Shown here: positions 1 through 11,632 of the stretch, one piece after another | Layout: the number at the start of each line of letters is the position of its first letter | Position numbering within the stretch: position 1 is the stretch's first letter | Source: Cruorifilaria tuberocauda | Lineage: Eukaryota > Nematoda > Chromadorea > Rhabditida > Onchocercidae | Direction: 5' to 3' | Assembly: GCA_013365365.1 (NCBI GenBank) | Contig: JABVXU010000525.1 | Location: 1 to 37,142 of the forward strand | Length of the DNA stretch: 37,142 nt | Made by a program: the position numbers and the translations under genes | The notes under the pieces: generated by a model | Seen by the model: only the letters and a program-made list of their open reading frames with translations | What the model was told of the DNA's origin: nothing | Database searches by the model: none

Positions 1-116
1 AATCTCATAAAGGATGCCAATTTATGATGCCAGAGAAAGTTTTAATTTTCTTAAAATTTTCTAATCTAAACTTTTTAAAGAACAAATGAAAAAATTGAGA
101 AATTCCTTGCATAATT

Positions 117-3100
117 TTATAATTCTGCAAATTGCTCTTTGTAAATTTGGTAAATTTATAATTGATATTTAAATCAAAAAATATTACCAAATTCACTGTA
201 TGTAGGAGATTTTGTTGATCGTCGTGCCTCAACGAGCATTTTACGCTTTCGAAGTGTTCGAGAATGAACTGACGATTCCTGTGTAACCTATAATACTGTT
301 ACGGTATTCGTATTACAGTACACTTATCGTATTTATTACTTTATTACTTGATATCTTTATTCATTATTTGCTACGATTTTATCAATGAATAACATTTTTT
401 TGCTCTTAGAAATGGGAAAACAAAATTCAAACTTTATAACTGATTAACGACGGTGTTTTATTTTCTATTTCTGCTATACACTTATTTTTTATCAGGTATA
501 AACTTACAGCATAGTAAATTACTGTAGGTCTACAGTGTTATTGGCAACAAATTTATGATTTCGTCACCAAATACATTTATGGATTACAATTTCATGTTGC
601 ATTGAAAATTGTAATAAATTATATATTTATACCACCACAATTAATTCGAATTTTGTCCTATGCAGTATTACGATCGTAACTGTATACAGTATACAGTACG
701 ATCTATGAATTATTTGTTTAATATTTTGTAGCGTTAACTGAGAAGTAAGCAATTTATAAATTCTAACATCTTCTTCAATTTTCTTTTTATCGCTAACGGA
801 TTGCTTGATTTCATGTTTGACTGCTGATATCGGTAGAGTATCCATCTTGATACCGGCAGTTTTATCGCCCAGCAAATGGCTACGACGATTTTCGCAATCA
901 TAATAGCATGTGATTGCGGTGATCGCAAGTAGAAGTGTAAGTAAAATTGCAAGCAATACCAAAACATATAATCTAAAATCATCAACAGTAAATATTTCGA
1001 ATTTTTATTCATTATAATTTGAAAATTCTAGCAGTAAATGTTTTCAGACTGACAAGTTTCAATTAAAATTCAATTTAAAAAGGTAAGATTTAATTAGAAA
1101 AAGAGAAATAGCTAATGATTAAATTTGTTGTACGTTTAAATAGATCAACTTACTAAACGTTTAATAGTGCATATTAGAATTCATTTAAATTCAAATTCGA
1201 TTTTAAATTTAGTTTAAATTCGAATTTAGTTGAAATTTTCCAGGTTTGCATTTGAATTTCACAATTAAAATATCGCTCTATCAATAATAGCTTTGATTAC
1301 AATTTCAAATTTAATTATTCAAAAGCTCATCATTAATGTTAGCTTTTCCTCTATCAATTTCTAATATTAATTTCAGTAAATAATTATGCTTATCAAACCT
1401 GAAAACAAAAAAATGACAAAAATAAGTTTCATCTGCAAATAAAATATTAGAAATAATAGTTACAAATGAACCTAAAATAGCCAAAAATCAATTTATCTTT
1501 TTGTTTCGTTGGTATAATTGTAGTATTTATTAATGATGCATCAATTTCCGTATCATTCAGCCTAGAGTTATTGTAATCCTGAATCGGAATATTGGTCGTT
1601 GCATTTTCCGCCTGTTCAGTGATATTTTCAATTCTTGTCTCATTTTCGCTTAATTTAAAAATTGTTTCTGCCTCTCTAATACGTCGTATTTTTGAATCAA
1701 AAAATTTCTTTTCCCAATCTGGAAAATGGTAAGAAAACTTCAAATATAAAATTGTACAATTGATTTAAATTTAATTTAAGGTTTGATTGATATACTGTAT
1801 GAAAGTTTGAAAAAATATTATAAGTTTCAATACAAGCACATATTTTTTCCTATTCTTGGAATATTTTAGTTAAATAAGAAATAAAAATTAAATTCTTTTT
1901 ATTGATAAGAAATGATGAAATACTGCAGAAATAATAATTTAACCTGATATAAACCTGATATTCCGCATAAATAATATAAGGTAACCTGATAAGAAGAAAT
2001 TTTGCATGAATAATGCATTATAATTATTATTATCAGTTGTTAAGCATAATCGAATACATATGAATCGTTCTTGATCAATATCATCTGATAATATATTCTC
2101 CGGAATATTCATTTCAATCATTCGATGAACTTCCATAATTAATTGATTTTTTGATTCCTTTCGTATATTCCATGTTAATTGACAATAATCATAACCATAA
2201 AATTCAATAATAAATTTTTAAATAATTTATTTAATTATATTTATTTATAGTTATAGATGAATCATGATTTTAAAGGATAAACAAATAATTATCATTTAAA
2301 TGAACAGATCAAATTAAGAGTAGACACATTAGTGAATTAAAATTTGTTTTCCAAAAAATATTTAAATGAAAATAAATAAATTTGAAAATAAATCTTGTCA
2401 AATTGTCTAATTAGTTAATTAATTAACTATTAAAAAATGTCACAAAGAATTTTAAAAACAAAAACCATTTTCATTTGAATAACAAAATATGAATAACATA
2501 TGCAAATTATTATTTTCTATAATTTCTTATTAGCTAAATTCACAATTTTCTGATAATATATAAATATTATAAGTATTAGATAAATTTCATATTTTATATT
2601 TTTGAGGAATTTTATATTTCATAAATTCTATATCTGGTAATTAAAAAACTAATCATTACGATTAATTAAATTAAGAGATTTATAATTCAAATTAGTATAA
2701 TTATTAAAAAATAAAAAATATACAAATTATACTATTTCAAACAACGAATTACGAATATGCGAATTAATTTAGGTATTTCATAAATTTTATACTTTAGAAA
2801 ACTTTTATTTAATAATTAAAAGATTAATTAAGTTGAAAGATTTATAATTTTAATTAATATAATTACTAGAAATTAAAAAATATGCAAATTATACTGTTTC
2901 AAACAATAAATTATGCCAGTTGGTAAGAACAAATGGTTTATAAGTTGCAAATAGCATTGAAATTTCCATGCGACATTTATCATCGATACTATGAATTATC
3001 AAATTTAGAAAAAGTTGATATCTTTCTGTTGATAATAATGCAACATGCAAACATTTCTGTAATATATAATGCACCTAAAATTTAAATTATTACGCTAAAA

Positions 3101-4169
3101 TAATCATGAAATTTTCAAAAATTTTTTCAAACTTATTTTATTTAATAAATGATTGATCGAAAATTATTTCTGGAAAAACTCAGCAAGATAATTAGTGTTC
3201 ATTTAAAGCTTTCTTTTTTTTTTAAGTAAAAAATTTTTTGCTGCATTTTCTCTCAATCTCTCAAATATCGATATTTCTCTTAAATAATCTCTCAAACATT
3301 AATATTTCTTTCAATCTCTCAAATATCGATATTTCTCTCAAATAATCTCTCAAACATTAATATTTCTCTCAATCTCTCAAATATCGATATTTCTCTCAAA
3401 TAATCTTTGTTCATATGTTCACAGTCCGTATTAATTGCATATATAATTAAAATAACCCAAAAATCCACTTGCAATTGTGAAAAAATTTCTTTCATTTATT
3501 TCAGGACTAAATTTTTTAACACGTCTAATTAACGCAATTAACGCAATTGAAAAATACGAGTTTTTCTAAAAATACATGATTTTTTAAAATTCAAAATTTT
3601 CCAACTATCATACTTATCATTGTTTATCAAATAAATTATAACAGAGATGATAGAGTGATTGTAAAAAAAAGAATGAAAAAAATTGTTGGATCGCAAAAGG
3701 CAATTTGTAACAGTAACAGTGAAAATTTGAAAAAAAAAAAACAAAAACAAAAGGAAGGAAATGATTATTAAGTGATTTCGATGATTTAATAAATCAATAA
3801 TCTGATAGCAACAGTAATAATAACAATTATAATAATTTAATAACTAGAATGCTTTAAATGCATTTAATTAAACGAAATCAAATTGAAATTCAATAATTTT
3901 GCCAACCTTCATTTCATCACTATATGATTCATGAAATGTAAGCTTAAGAACGTCATTATTGAAAGAATTGCTTGAATTCACAATTATAATCGAAATGCTT
4001 AATAATATGAAATATTTCTGAAATTATACTATGAAGGCGAAGAGTTAACAAAAAGGAAAACAAAGAACAGAGGTAAAAAGCTTTGTTAATGGAAAGTTTT
4101 TGAGGAATAAAAATTTTGCGGTTTTTTTTTTTCGCAGAATAGTATCACTTCGAAAGTAAACAAACCATG
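117..4169 (-). CDS. Uncharacterised type I membrane glycoprotein, 8 exons, about 332 aa
   Basis: I do not recognise the family. Exons read on the minus strand: 4169-4167 (ATG only), 4017-3907, 3056-2895, 2157-1986, 1718-1472, 972-768, 278-188, 124-117; phases close at every join and the sum is 999 nt. Seen: an N-terminal signal peptide (MKYFILLSISIIIVNSSNS), a luminal part with only four cysteines (about residues 40, 66, 126, 130), a juxtamembrane stretch with six N-x-S/T sequons between residues 175 and 214, one hydrophobic segment at about 233-256, and a basic/polar cytosolic tail of about 75 residues ending YSEFEL. This implies a heavily N-glycosylated cell-surface protein. Weak points: the ATG-only first exon; the exon 4 acceptor at 2158 lacks a pyrimidine tract; exon 4 may instead end at 1944 (same phase); the last exon could start at 65 instead, also stopping at once. 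It may be nematode-specific. Confidence 0.6.
2640..2920. repeat. Diverged tandem duplication of about 110 bp across an exon/intron border
   Basis: The stretch near 2640-2745 and the stretch near 2812-2915 share the order 'ATTAATTAA..GAGATTTATAATT..TATAATTA..AAATTATACT.TTTCAAACAA'. The right copy contains the 3' end and the donor site of exon 3 (2895/2894) of the glycoprotein gene; the left copy is a decayed version inside the following intron. Confidence 0.6.
3246..3406. repeat. 58-bp tandem repeat, about 2.7 copies, inside an intron
   Basis: Three successive copies begin near 3253, 3311 and 3369, each containing CTCTCAAATATCGATATTTC. Copies differ by only one or two bases. The array lies in the 850-bp second intron of the minus-strand glycoprotein gene, and each copy holds the palindrome AAATATCGATATTT. 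Confidence 0.85.
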
Positions 4170-4254
4170 AAGAAGCAAAAACAATAGTTGCAATTAACAC
4201 ACCGACTTGAACAATCATAAAAGTAAAAATTGAATTAAGGTGAAATTTATTCAT

Positions 4255-5217
4255 GATTTTAAAATCAATCTTCTTATTTAGGATAATTTGATAATATGCA
4301 AGTTAACTGATATCCATTTGATCATAGAGGTATTGAGAAAGATAAAAAATTGAATAAGCAATAAGCATGAATGATAAAAAAAATCTTCGTAATTGTGTTA
4401 TAGCGTAATTTATCAAATTAATTAACAGGAATGCATTTTTAAAGCTAATTTCTTAAGTCATTTTTAGTAAGATATTGTGTAGCAAAATAGTGAAATAGTA
4501 TACTTCAAAGCAGATGACATGGTACATCGAAAAAGATATGTTTTAGTAGGTTATAGATTATTTCTATTTTAAAAATAGAATTTTATTTTAAAAATTAAAT
4601 AATAGCAGTGAAAAAATGAATAAATTGTAAACATTGAAACAATAAGCTTTCTATAAATTTCATACTAAAAAAGTCACAGTTCCTAAGCATAAAAATATAA
4701 CAAATTTCAAAAATTGAAAAACAAATTTTATGGAATCATAAAATTGGTCGATTATGAAATCAGCGAAATTTTTTCTGATGATAAAAAATTTTCATAACGA
4801 ACATTGTATTATAACTTTAAACGACAAATTTTAAATTTCAGATTCCAAATAAAAGCTTATTACAAGAGAATTCAGCAAAGGAACATTTTGACTGACAGAG
4901 TGAACAATTTATATGTAACAAACAAGGCAAAGATATGATATACTATTCTGGATAGTTGCAAAAACAATTTAATCTGATTCAAATTTGATAATTTCAAATC
5001 ATACTAAGTCAACTTCAATAATTTTCAAATTTCAATCTCACGGAAAAATTAAATATGCCAAATCACTGTTTTTAATATTTATATTAATCATAGTAGAATT
5101 TACCAAACTCAATTGCCTGAATGAATTAAACTGCAGCTTACAAACACATATGGAGCACAAATAGATAAGCTCTTAAAAGATAATATAAAAAAATGTAATT
5201 TGATGTCATAAATCCCG
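4255..5217. other. Intergenic spacer between two minus-strand genes
   Basis: About 960 bp of AT-rich sequence between the PACS stop codon and the first exon of the glycoprotein gene. I see no further exon-like open stretch with good splice sites. It should hold the PACS 3' untranslated region and the promoter of the downstream glycoprotein gene. Confidence 0.5.
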
Positions 5218-8200
5218 TTATAATAAACAAACTGGAAAGTATTTTACGTGTGTCTGCCACTGAGCAGAGATCTGGAAAAAACGTATTTCTGACCATACAC
5301 AACCATCAATCGAAACTGAAAACCATGGAGATTAATTAGTTTGTTATATTTACTGATAATTAAAATAGCCTTTTCAATTTTTACTGAAATTAAGTACCAG
5401 AATAACAGACAGAAAAGAGTCTAAATTGACTTACCCGTAAGGGGATGTTTTCCACTACAGATTAGACGTGCCACATTGCTGATACATTGAACTGAACTTT
5501 GACAGTCTGATTCATTTCGCTAAAAATTAAAAAATCCTAACGGTTAATTTCAGATCAAAACAGTCATTTCTTAAATTTTATATTATAATAAATAAAATCT
5601 CCAAAACTAGTTTTCTCACTATGTTTAATGCACTGATGGAAACGTACTTGTACTTTCTTCATTCCAAATTTATGCAACATTTTGTCACGTCTTCGCTCCT
5701 TGACGAATTGAAAAGACAGAAGAGGACTAAATGGTTTTCGGAATACTGCAAGTGAACGAAATGCTGACCGAATTGAGCATTTCAAATATTGAGGTTCACG
5801 TTTTGCTGCTCCAGTGACACCACTACTAGCACCACTGCTCGCACCACTTTCATTCTAAAAACCATTAAACTTCAAAATATAGAAATTACATCAAATTTCA
5901 TAATAAAAAATAGTGGATAAGTACCGTTTTTAAATAATATGAAAGTTCCAAAAATCAAGAAATGAATTCAAATAATTCTCTGGATTTAAACAACTGCATA
6001 TAAAAGTATTATCTCATATTGACAAAAAAGAAAAATTTTCGAAAAATTGAAGATCTTTTAACGTACATTTTGATTGTTTGGTATCCAATATTCGATGAGG
6101 AGATCTTGTGAATCAGATATTTTTATATTATGTGGGGTTAATGGAGGAGAAAGTTGTTGCATACCAAAAGTACCCTGAAACAATATGGTGATGAATTATT
6201 AATAATCTAACACTAAATTCACATAGAAAATTCGCAGTATGTTTACATATAATTTCATTAATCTGACAGATTCGAAGAACCGGATTTATAAACCATTTTG
6301 TATAAAGAACCTGAGTTTCTTCGCTGAGCCGTGCAGACAATGTGCAACTTTCCATATCTTCTTCTAACTGTCCAATGCGAACTTCGGAAAGGAATGGAAC
6401 GAACTGTGAACTTTCTTTTTCATCTACTAAGCTGCAATTGATCAGTTGCAGAGAATAAAAAAAAAAAATGTAAATCTATAAGTGTTATTCGGAAAAATGT
6501 AGCGAATTGACTGAGTTACTCATGTTGGAAAATAAACAACATATAACTGAAACACCTACGCTTTACTGTACAGCTGTAACATCGCTTCACCAATTAGTAA
6601 TTTTCGGAATGCTCCTTCCGGAACATTTTGCAATTTTTCCGAAAATGCTTTCAGTTCAGACAGTACAGATTCATCAGGATTTTTCATGAAAAGTTCACTT
6701 AGTGTACATGTACCACCAGCTTGAAGCATTTTGCCTATCGAATTAAATGGTAATGTAACCACGCAAAATCTGAAATAAGAAAAATCTAAGAAGTAACCAG
6801 TTGTTGCCAGAATTCAAAATATGTGCCGAAAAAAAACAAAGTGAAAAAATTTCCTTTCTTAACTTCATTAGAGAAAGTAAATGTTGTACCTCAGGAAATT
6901 GATCCATTCAGCGGATTTATCTTGTAGCGACTCAACATAGGCACGAAGAACAAAGTTAACTAATTTTTCCGAACCAATTACACCAAGAATAGTACATGGT
7001 GATGTCGAGGAGCTGTTACAGCTTAAAATACAAAAATCTTAAATTTCAATTTTTCTGGATGTTCTCAGGAATTTCAACAATTCTCACTTAAGAATACTCA
7101 GAAAAGTAAACTGCAACTTATTTTTCGACATACCAATATGATTTATGATCAAAATTTGCTATAAATTTCATAAAATATGTTTAAAAAAGTACTTACAATT
7201 TTTGTATTTTTGCAACAACCGATGAGATCAATAAGCGGCAATCATTGAACGATGAGCAATCCAGTACCCGAAAAACGGAACCGAAAAATGATGGAATCTG
7301 GATATCAGAACCATCACATAACCATAGAGATTTACTAATATCCCATGACTCTTCTTCGTTTATAACAGCAGATAACTATAAAGAAATTACGGTTTTAGGA
7401 TAGAGACCAATAAGAAACTTGAATATGTCGAACATATATTAACCAATAAATAATTCTATCTCATTATCATATCAACTTTGATAAGGTGAATAAAATAGAA
7501 TTTAAAAATTTTGCTATTCTGCGCCACTTTATTAGGAAAGAAATAAAAATACTTTTTTAAAATATGTAACAATTTACCCAATCGGTGACAGAAGTTGTAC
7601 GTACGGGAAGATGGTGAAATTTTTTAACACTTCCCGTGGGATCGGGACTAAGCGAGCAAAGAGGAAGTGAAACTGCAGAAGTTGAGGTTGGTATATTGGA
7701 AGCGGTAAAATGAAGACCGGGAACAGCGATCGTAGCGGAAGTACTTGGAGGTGTTTCTGATGTCGTCGCAGACTTCTGATAATTTCTTTCAGATGAGCCA
7801 AATCTGTAAGTGATAAATGGATATCTTTATAGTACAGTGTAAAAAAGAGCGGTTCCCAAACCGCAAGTTTTTCAACATGGAATTATTGTATGTTAATCAC
7901 AATGACGCACAGGACAACGCTGAAATTATCAATGAAGATCAAGCACTCTAAATTATACAAAAAATTCCATGCTAAACTGGACTTTTCACTTACACGCCAG
8001 TTGATGCAGACATCGGATTATCGACATCAGTGCTAACTTCTTCATCACTATCTGTTTCTTCAGTATTGTCCTGAAAAAATTTTTTTACACCTTTGAAATG
8101 AAATGGTGCAATGCTTTTAAACAAAAAGATAAAATCAAGAATAGTGTCTAAGGTATACCAATCCTTTATCATCGCTGATTGATGGCAACATTTCTCGTGA

Positions 8201-10553
8201 TGCAAAGTAAGGTCTTAAACCTGGCCTTGGATTGCTTACTATACTCAAATTATCCATGACCATTTCTGGCCCCGAATCAGATAAATTATCTAATTCTTCA
8301 AAAAGCTCTTCGAGCTCCTGTGCTGTTGGTGCTACACTATCAGTTCTCGATCTAGAATCTGAAAAAGAGTTGAAGCTTTCTATCTGATGTCATTAGTTAA
8401 ATTACAAAAAAATCATGACAAAATTCAATATTTTTGCAAAATCTAGATATAATATGTTGCATAAATTATCTAACCTGCAGTTCCGTCTTCAGCAATTTTG
8501 AATCTCTTTAACAAGGATGAGAATTTCTGCTTCAAATTCTTCCGCGCCATTTTTCGTTCCTGAGTTTTTCGTGATTTATATCTAAAAAATGTTTAAATGA
8601 TAATTTTTGAAGCGAATATTGAGGAACAGAGCTTACGTATCAAAATAAGCATGAAAATAAAGAAATAGAATAAAATGCATATGCGAAGGATATTAATTTG
8701 ATGATGAAGCCAAAATAATAAGCAACTGAAATTTTGAACAAATCAAAATTTAGTGTACTAATGCCTTACCTCTGCTTTGTCATTGAACGTCCTGAATCCC
8801 GCAATTCCTGCTCCTCATTTGTTTCCTGCCCATCCGATGAACTCTCGTCATCATCCTCACTTTCTAATCCTTTTTCTTTGATCCTTCTTATACTTACTTC
8901 ATTCTGGATTTCAAATGCTTGACTTTGACAAGATCCAACTACAAGTCGTCCCACTGCTGCAAATAAAAACAATGATTAATTTAAACTGAAGAAATCAGGT
9001 TTTCAGGAATTGCACTATTGACTTTCGATATTACAATATTTTAACAATATTGCCCTCGATCCGACGATATGATAACAAGAATGTATTGATGCTACGATAA
9101 AAAATACGTAAATGCATAAACAATATATGCAAAAACAAATAGTTAATATATACAAATAGTAAATAGTTAATGCTACATGGAAATATTATTCCATATCCAA
9201 ACAAGTAAACATCGTAAATTTTGTTTGTCCGTATAACAAAACACTGATTTTAATACTAACTATATGAATAATTATATCGTTGCATAAATTAAGGTACTCA
9301 CGACTAATGTTTTGTATTTCATCTTTTTCCACGATCGGATCAAAAAGTGCAATCTGACGAACAGAACAATTTTGCAACACTTCTGATAAATTAATTGTAC
9401 CTACAAAATAAAATAAAATCAAAAATTAATATTTTTGGAAGAATACTGGAAAAAATTTTTTTTAATTTATGTTAAGTAATTGAAATTTTAGAAAATGCCG
9501 GCAAAATTCACATAAATGAATTGCAAAAAAGTTTCGTCAAATAACGATGAATAATATATCATAAAAAAATGTTTACCAATAGCAAGCGTTTTATAACCCA
9601 AAATTGGCCGGTTTTTATATCGTTTGCGTCTTTGAAGGAGTATATGCAAGATATTTCCTTTCCTCTTTAAAAAATGTGGGTACTGAAAAATAAAAACATT
9701 GCTTGAGGCGATTATTAGTCACCAATATATAAACAGAATACTATGTCAAATTAAACTATTAAAAATTCAAAACATATTAAAAAGAACGAAAAAAAAACGG
9801 TGCCTCCGATTACAATTTGCTTGGATTTTTAAAATATAATTTTAGATAAATGAGCTGAAAATAAAAATTCAAAGAAGCTGAAACTATATGAAATCGAAAT
9901 TTGAAATTTTATTAAAATACCTGTATTGTAAATGATATATTTAAATCTATATCAACCCTGCCATTTTTAGATTGAATTAAAAAACCATTACTACGAAGAG
10001 ATCGTTTCGAACCCTAAAATTATGAAATTCTTGGAGATTTATAGTGAAGTGAAGAGTTATTTGCTGCAAATTCCATCTTTCCGAACAGTTGTTTTTGCAG
10101 TTAGCTATTTTTTCGCTATTCGTTTATAAAATACTTTTATTTAGATTTTATCCAAAAACAAATAAAACATGCAATAAAATCTTCAGATCTATTTTTCTTT
10201 ATAAAAGAAAACTCAGAAATTCAAATTTCATAACTTACACTTAATTTAACAGTAATGACAACCGTTGACTGATTTCCAAGGAATGTATTAAGCACTAAAC
10301 GAGTTAAAGCCATTGAAAACATCCTGAAAATATTGCAAAATATCACAAATGCATGCATCGACAGATATATCGTACACAAAATTTCCTTTTCTAACGACGA
10401 AAAAAAAAAGTTTCATTTAAATAAATTTAGTGCTTAAATAGCAATAAGGCAAGAGAGGAAAAAGATTAACCGTTGGACGGCACAAGCAATTGTTCGATCC
10501 GTTTCCCAGTTTGCAAACAATCGCATAGGTACCGTACGATTTGTAATATCCAT
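5218..10553 (-). CDS. pacs-1: PACS family sorting adaptor (phosphofurin acidic cluster sorting protein), complete, 796 aa
   Basis: PACS proteins are cytosolic connectors that link CK2-phosphorylated acidic-cluster cargo to AP-1/GGA coats, acting at the TGN, endosomes and ER contacts. Exons: 10553-10471, 10323-10239, 10013-9921, 9682-9577, 9400-9302, 8956-8770, 8581-8475, 8358-8159, 8070-7994, 7803-7578, 7375-7197, 7021-6890, 6769-6567, 6426-6311, 6174-6067, 5854-5648, 5519-5435, 5315-5218; phases close throughout (2391 nt). Residues about 9-155 form the cargo-binding N domain ([40 protein letters not shown]). A Ser/Asp/Glu-rich acidic segment follows at about 180-205, then the family signature [12 protein letters not shown] near 235-246, a second acidic patch (321-345) and a Ser/Thr/Pro linker. 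The conserved C-terminal PACS domain spans about 470 to the end ([26 protein letters not shown]). Length lies within the family range. Exon 16 may end at 5654 instead (same phase). The first ATG sits 29 nt behind an acceptor-like site. Confidence 0.93.
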
Positions 10554-10581
10554 AATGATCAAATAATTGAATGATTGATTT

Positions 10582-10586
10582 ACTAT
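10582..10586 (-). promoter_or_regulatory. Candidate spliced-leader acceptor of the PACS gene
   Basis: On the minus strand TTTTTTATAG ends at 10583, leaving a 29-nt leader before the ATG at 10553. Trans-splicing of SL1 close to the start codon is usual in nematodes; that this site is used is inference. Confidence 0.35.
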
Positions 10587-11295
10587 AAAAAACTGACCGA
10601 GTAATTACTTATCCATTCCTATCAATAATATACAATTTAAAAATATTATTTTATTATAAAATAAATTACTAATAGCTGATAACCAAAATAGTAGGTTTAT
10701 TCTTTCAAATACTTATCATACACTATTTCTAATATTCATTCAAAATATATTCGCCAATTTTTTTCTCATTTTCACATACAAAGCTTATCTATCTCCCTTA
10801 CCTTACCTTTAAATCTTACCAATTTCAATATATTACTTAATAATCTTCTCTCTGCTACTAATTCATCTCTCATTTTCTTTCTCCCCTATTCTTCCACCTA
10901 CATAAACTGGTAAGAATTTTGCTAATTTCTAATTGCAATCTAATGCATAATTTATCAATGAATTTTAATTGTAAACAAATATCTTACCTTTTTTTAATTT
11001 CGTTTGAATAGTAATTCATAACGAATACTGTTCAATAAGCAATAGATCAACATTACTTGATGTGAGAGAAAATGGAAGATAAAATCCTGAAAATGATAAA
11101 TATTTAATCCAGAAATAAAAATTTGAAATACGCAAAATGCAAAAAACCACAATAAATTAAAATTTAACTTCTTTTTATTCCTCCCTTCAGTTTTGTGAAA
11201 AATTCCTGCTAATGTTAACATCATTCATTTCAGGTTAATTATAGGTTAATTGAACTGAAAGTAATAACATTAACAGAAACCATTAAAATAAACTT

Positions 11296-11301
11296 CACGT
11301 G
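11296..11301. promoter_or_regulatory. CACGTG E-box, 740 bp upstream of PACS
   Basis: TTCACGTGAG at 11294-11303 contains the palindromic core CACGTG recognised by bHLH-zip factors such as HLH-30/TFEB and MXL/MDL. A single 6-mer is weak evidence of function, although G/C-rich words are scarce in this AT-rich stretch. Confidence 0.3.
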
Positions 11302-11448
11302 AGATTTCAAGTATTTCATAGCGTCTCAGCTTAATTCCACTCAACCGATATTTCTTAATCTGAAATTGGGGAAAGAGTATCGGAAGTATCGGATGGAGGA
11401 GAGTGTCGTTATTAAACTTTAAATAAGCAGCTTACTCTCCTTTCTTCT

Positions 11449-11632
11449 TTGTCTCTCTTTTACTTTCTCTCTCCCTCTCTCCTTTACCTCTCTTCTCTTC
11501 TACTCCTTTTTCTTTACCCTTTATCTTCCTCGTTTTTCTACTTTTTTCTTTCAATTCTTACAATCATCTCTCTCTCTCTCTCTCCCTCCTTCCCTCCCTC
11601 CTTCTCTCTCTCTCTCCCTTCCTTTTATTTAT
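11449..11632. repeat. Long polypyrimidine (CT-rich) tract with (CT)n and CCTT runs
   Basis: About 180 bp with nearly all purines on the opposite strand, including an uninterrupted (TC) run near 11569-11584 and CCCTCCTTCCCTCC-type words near 11583-11605. It lies about 0.9 kb upstream of the PACS start. Such tracts can adopt triplex (H-DNA) structure; a role here is unproven. Confidence 0.85.

Noticed and set aside
4045..4254. Open frame starting MNKFHLNSIFTFMIV with a hydrophobic stretch, as first exon of the glycoprotein gene
   Set aside because: No donor joins it to exon 2 in frame except at weak sites such as GTTTAC, which would fuse two hydrophobic segments; the +1-frame ATG|GTTTGT solution gives a normal signal peptide.
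7990..8205. Long minus-strand open frame read straight through at the PACS exon 9 region
   Set aside because: Only 8070-7994 is exon; the upstream part is intron ending in a TTTTTTCAG acceptor, and the acidic [12 protein letters not shown] segment follows it in the phase needed by the neighbours.
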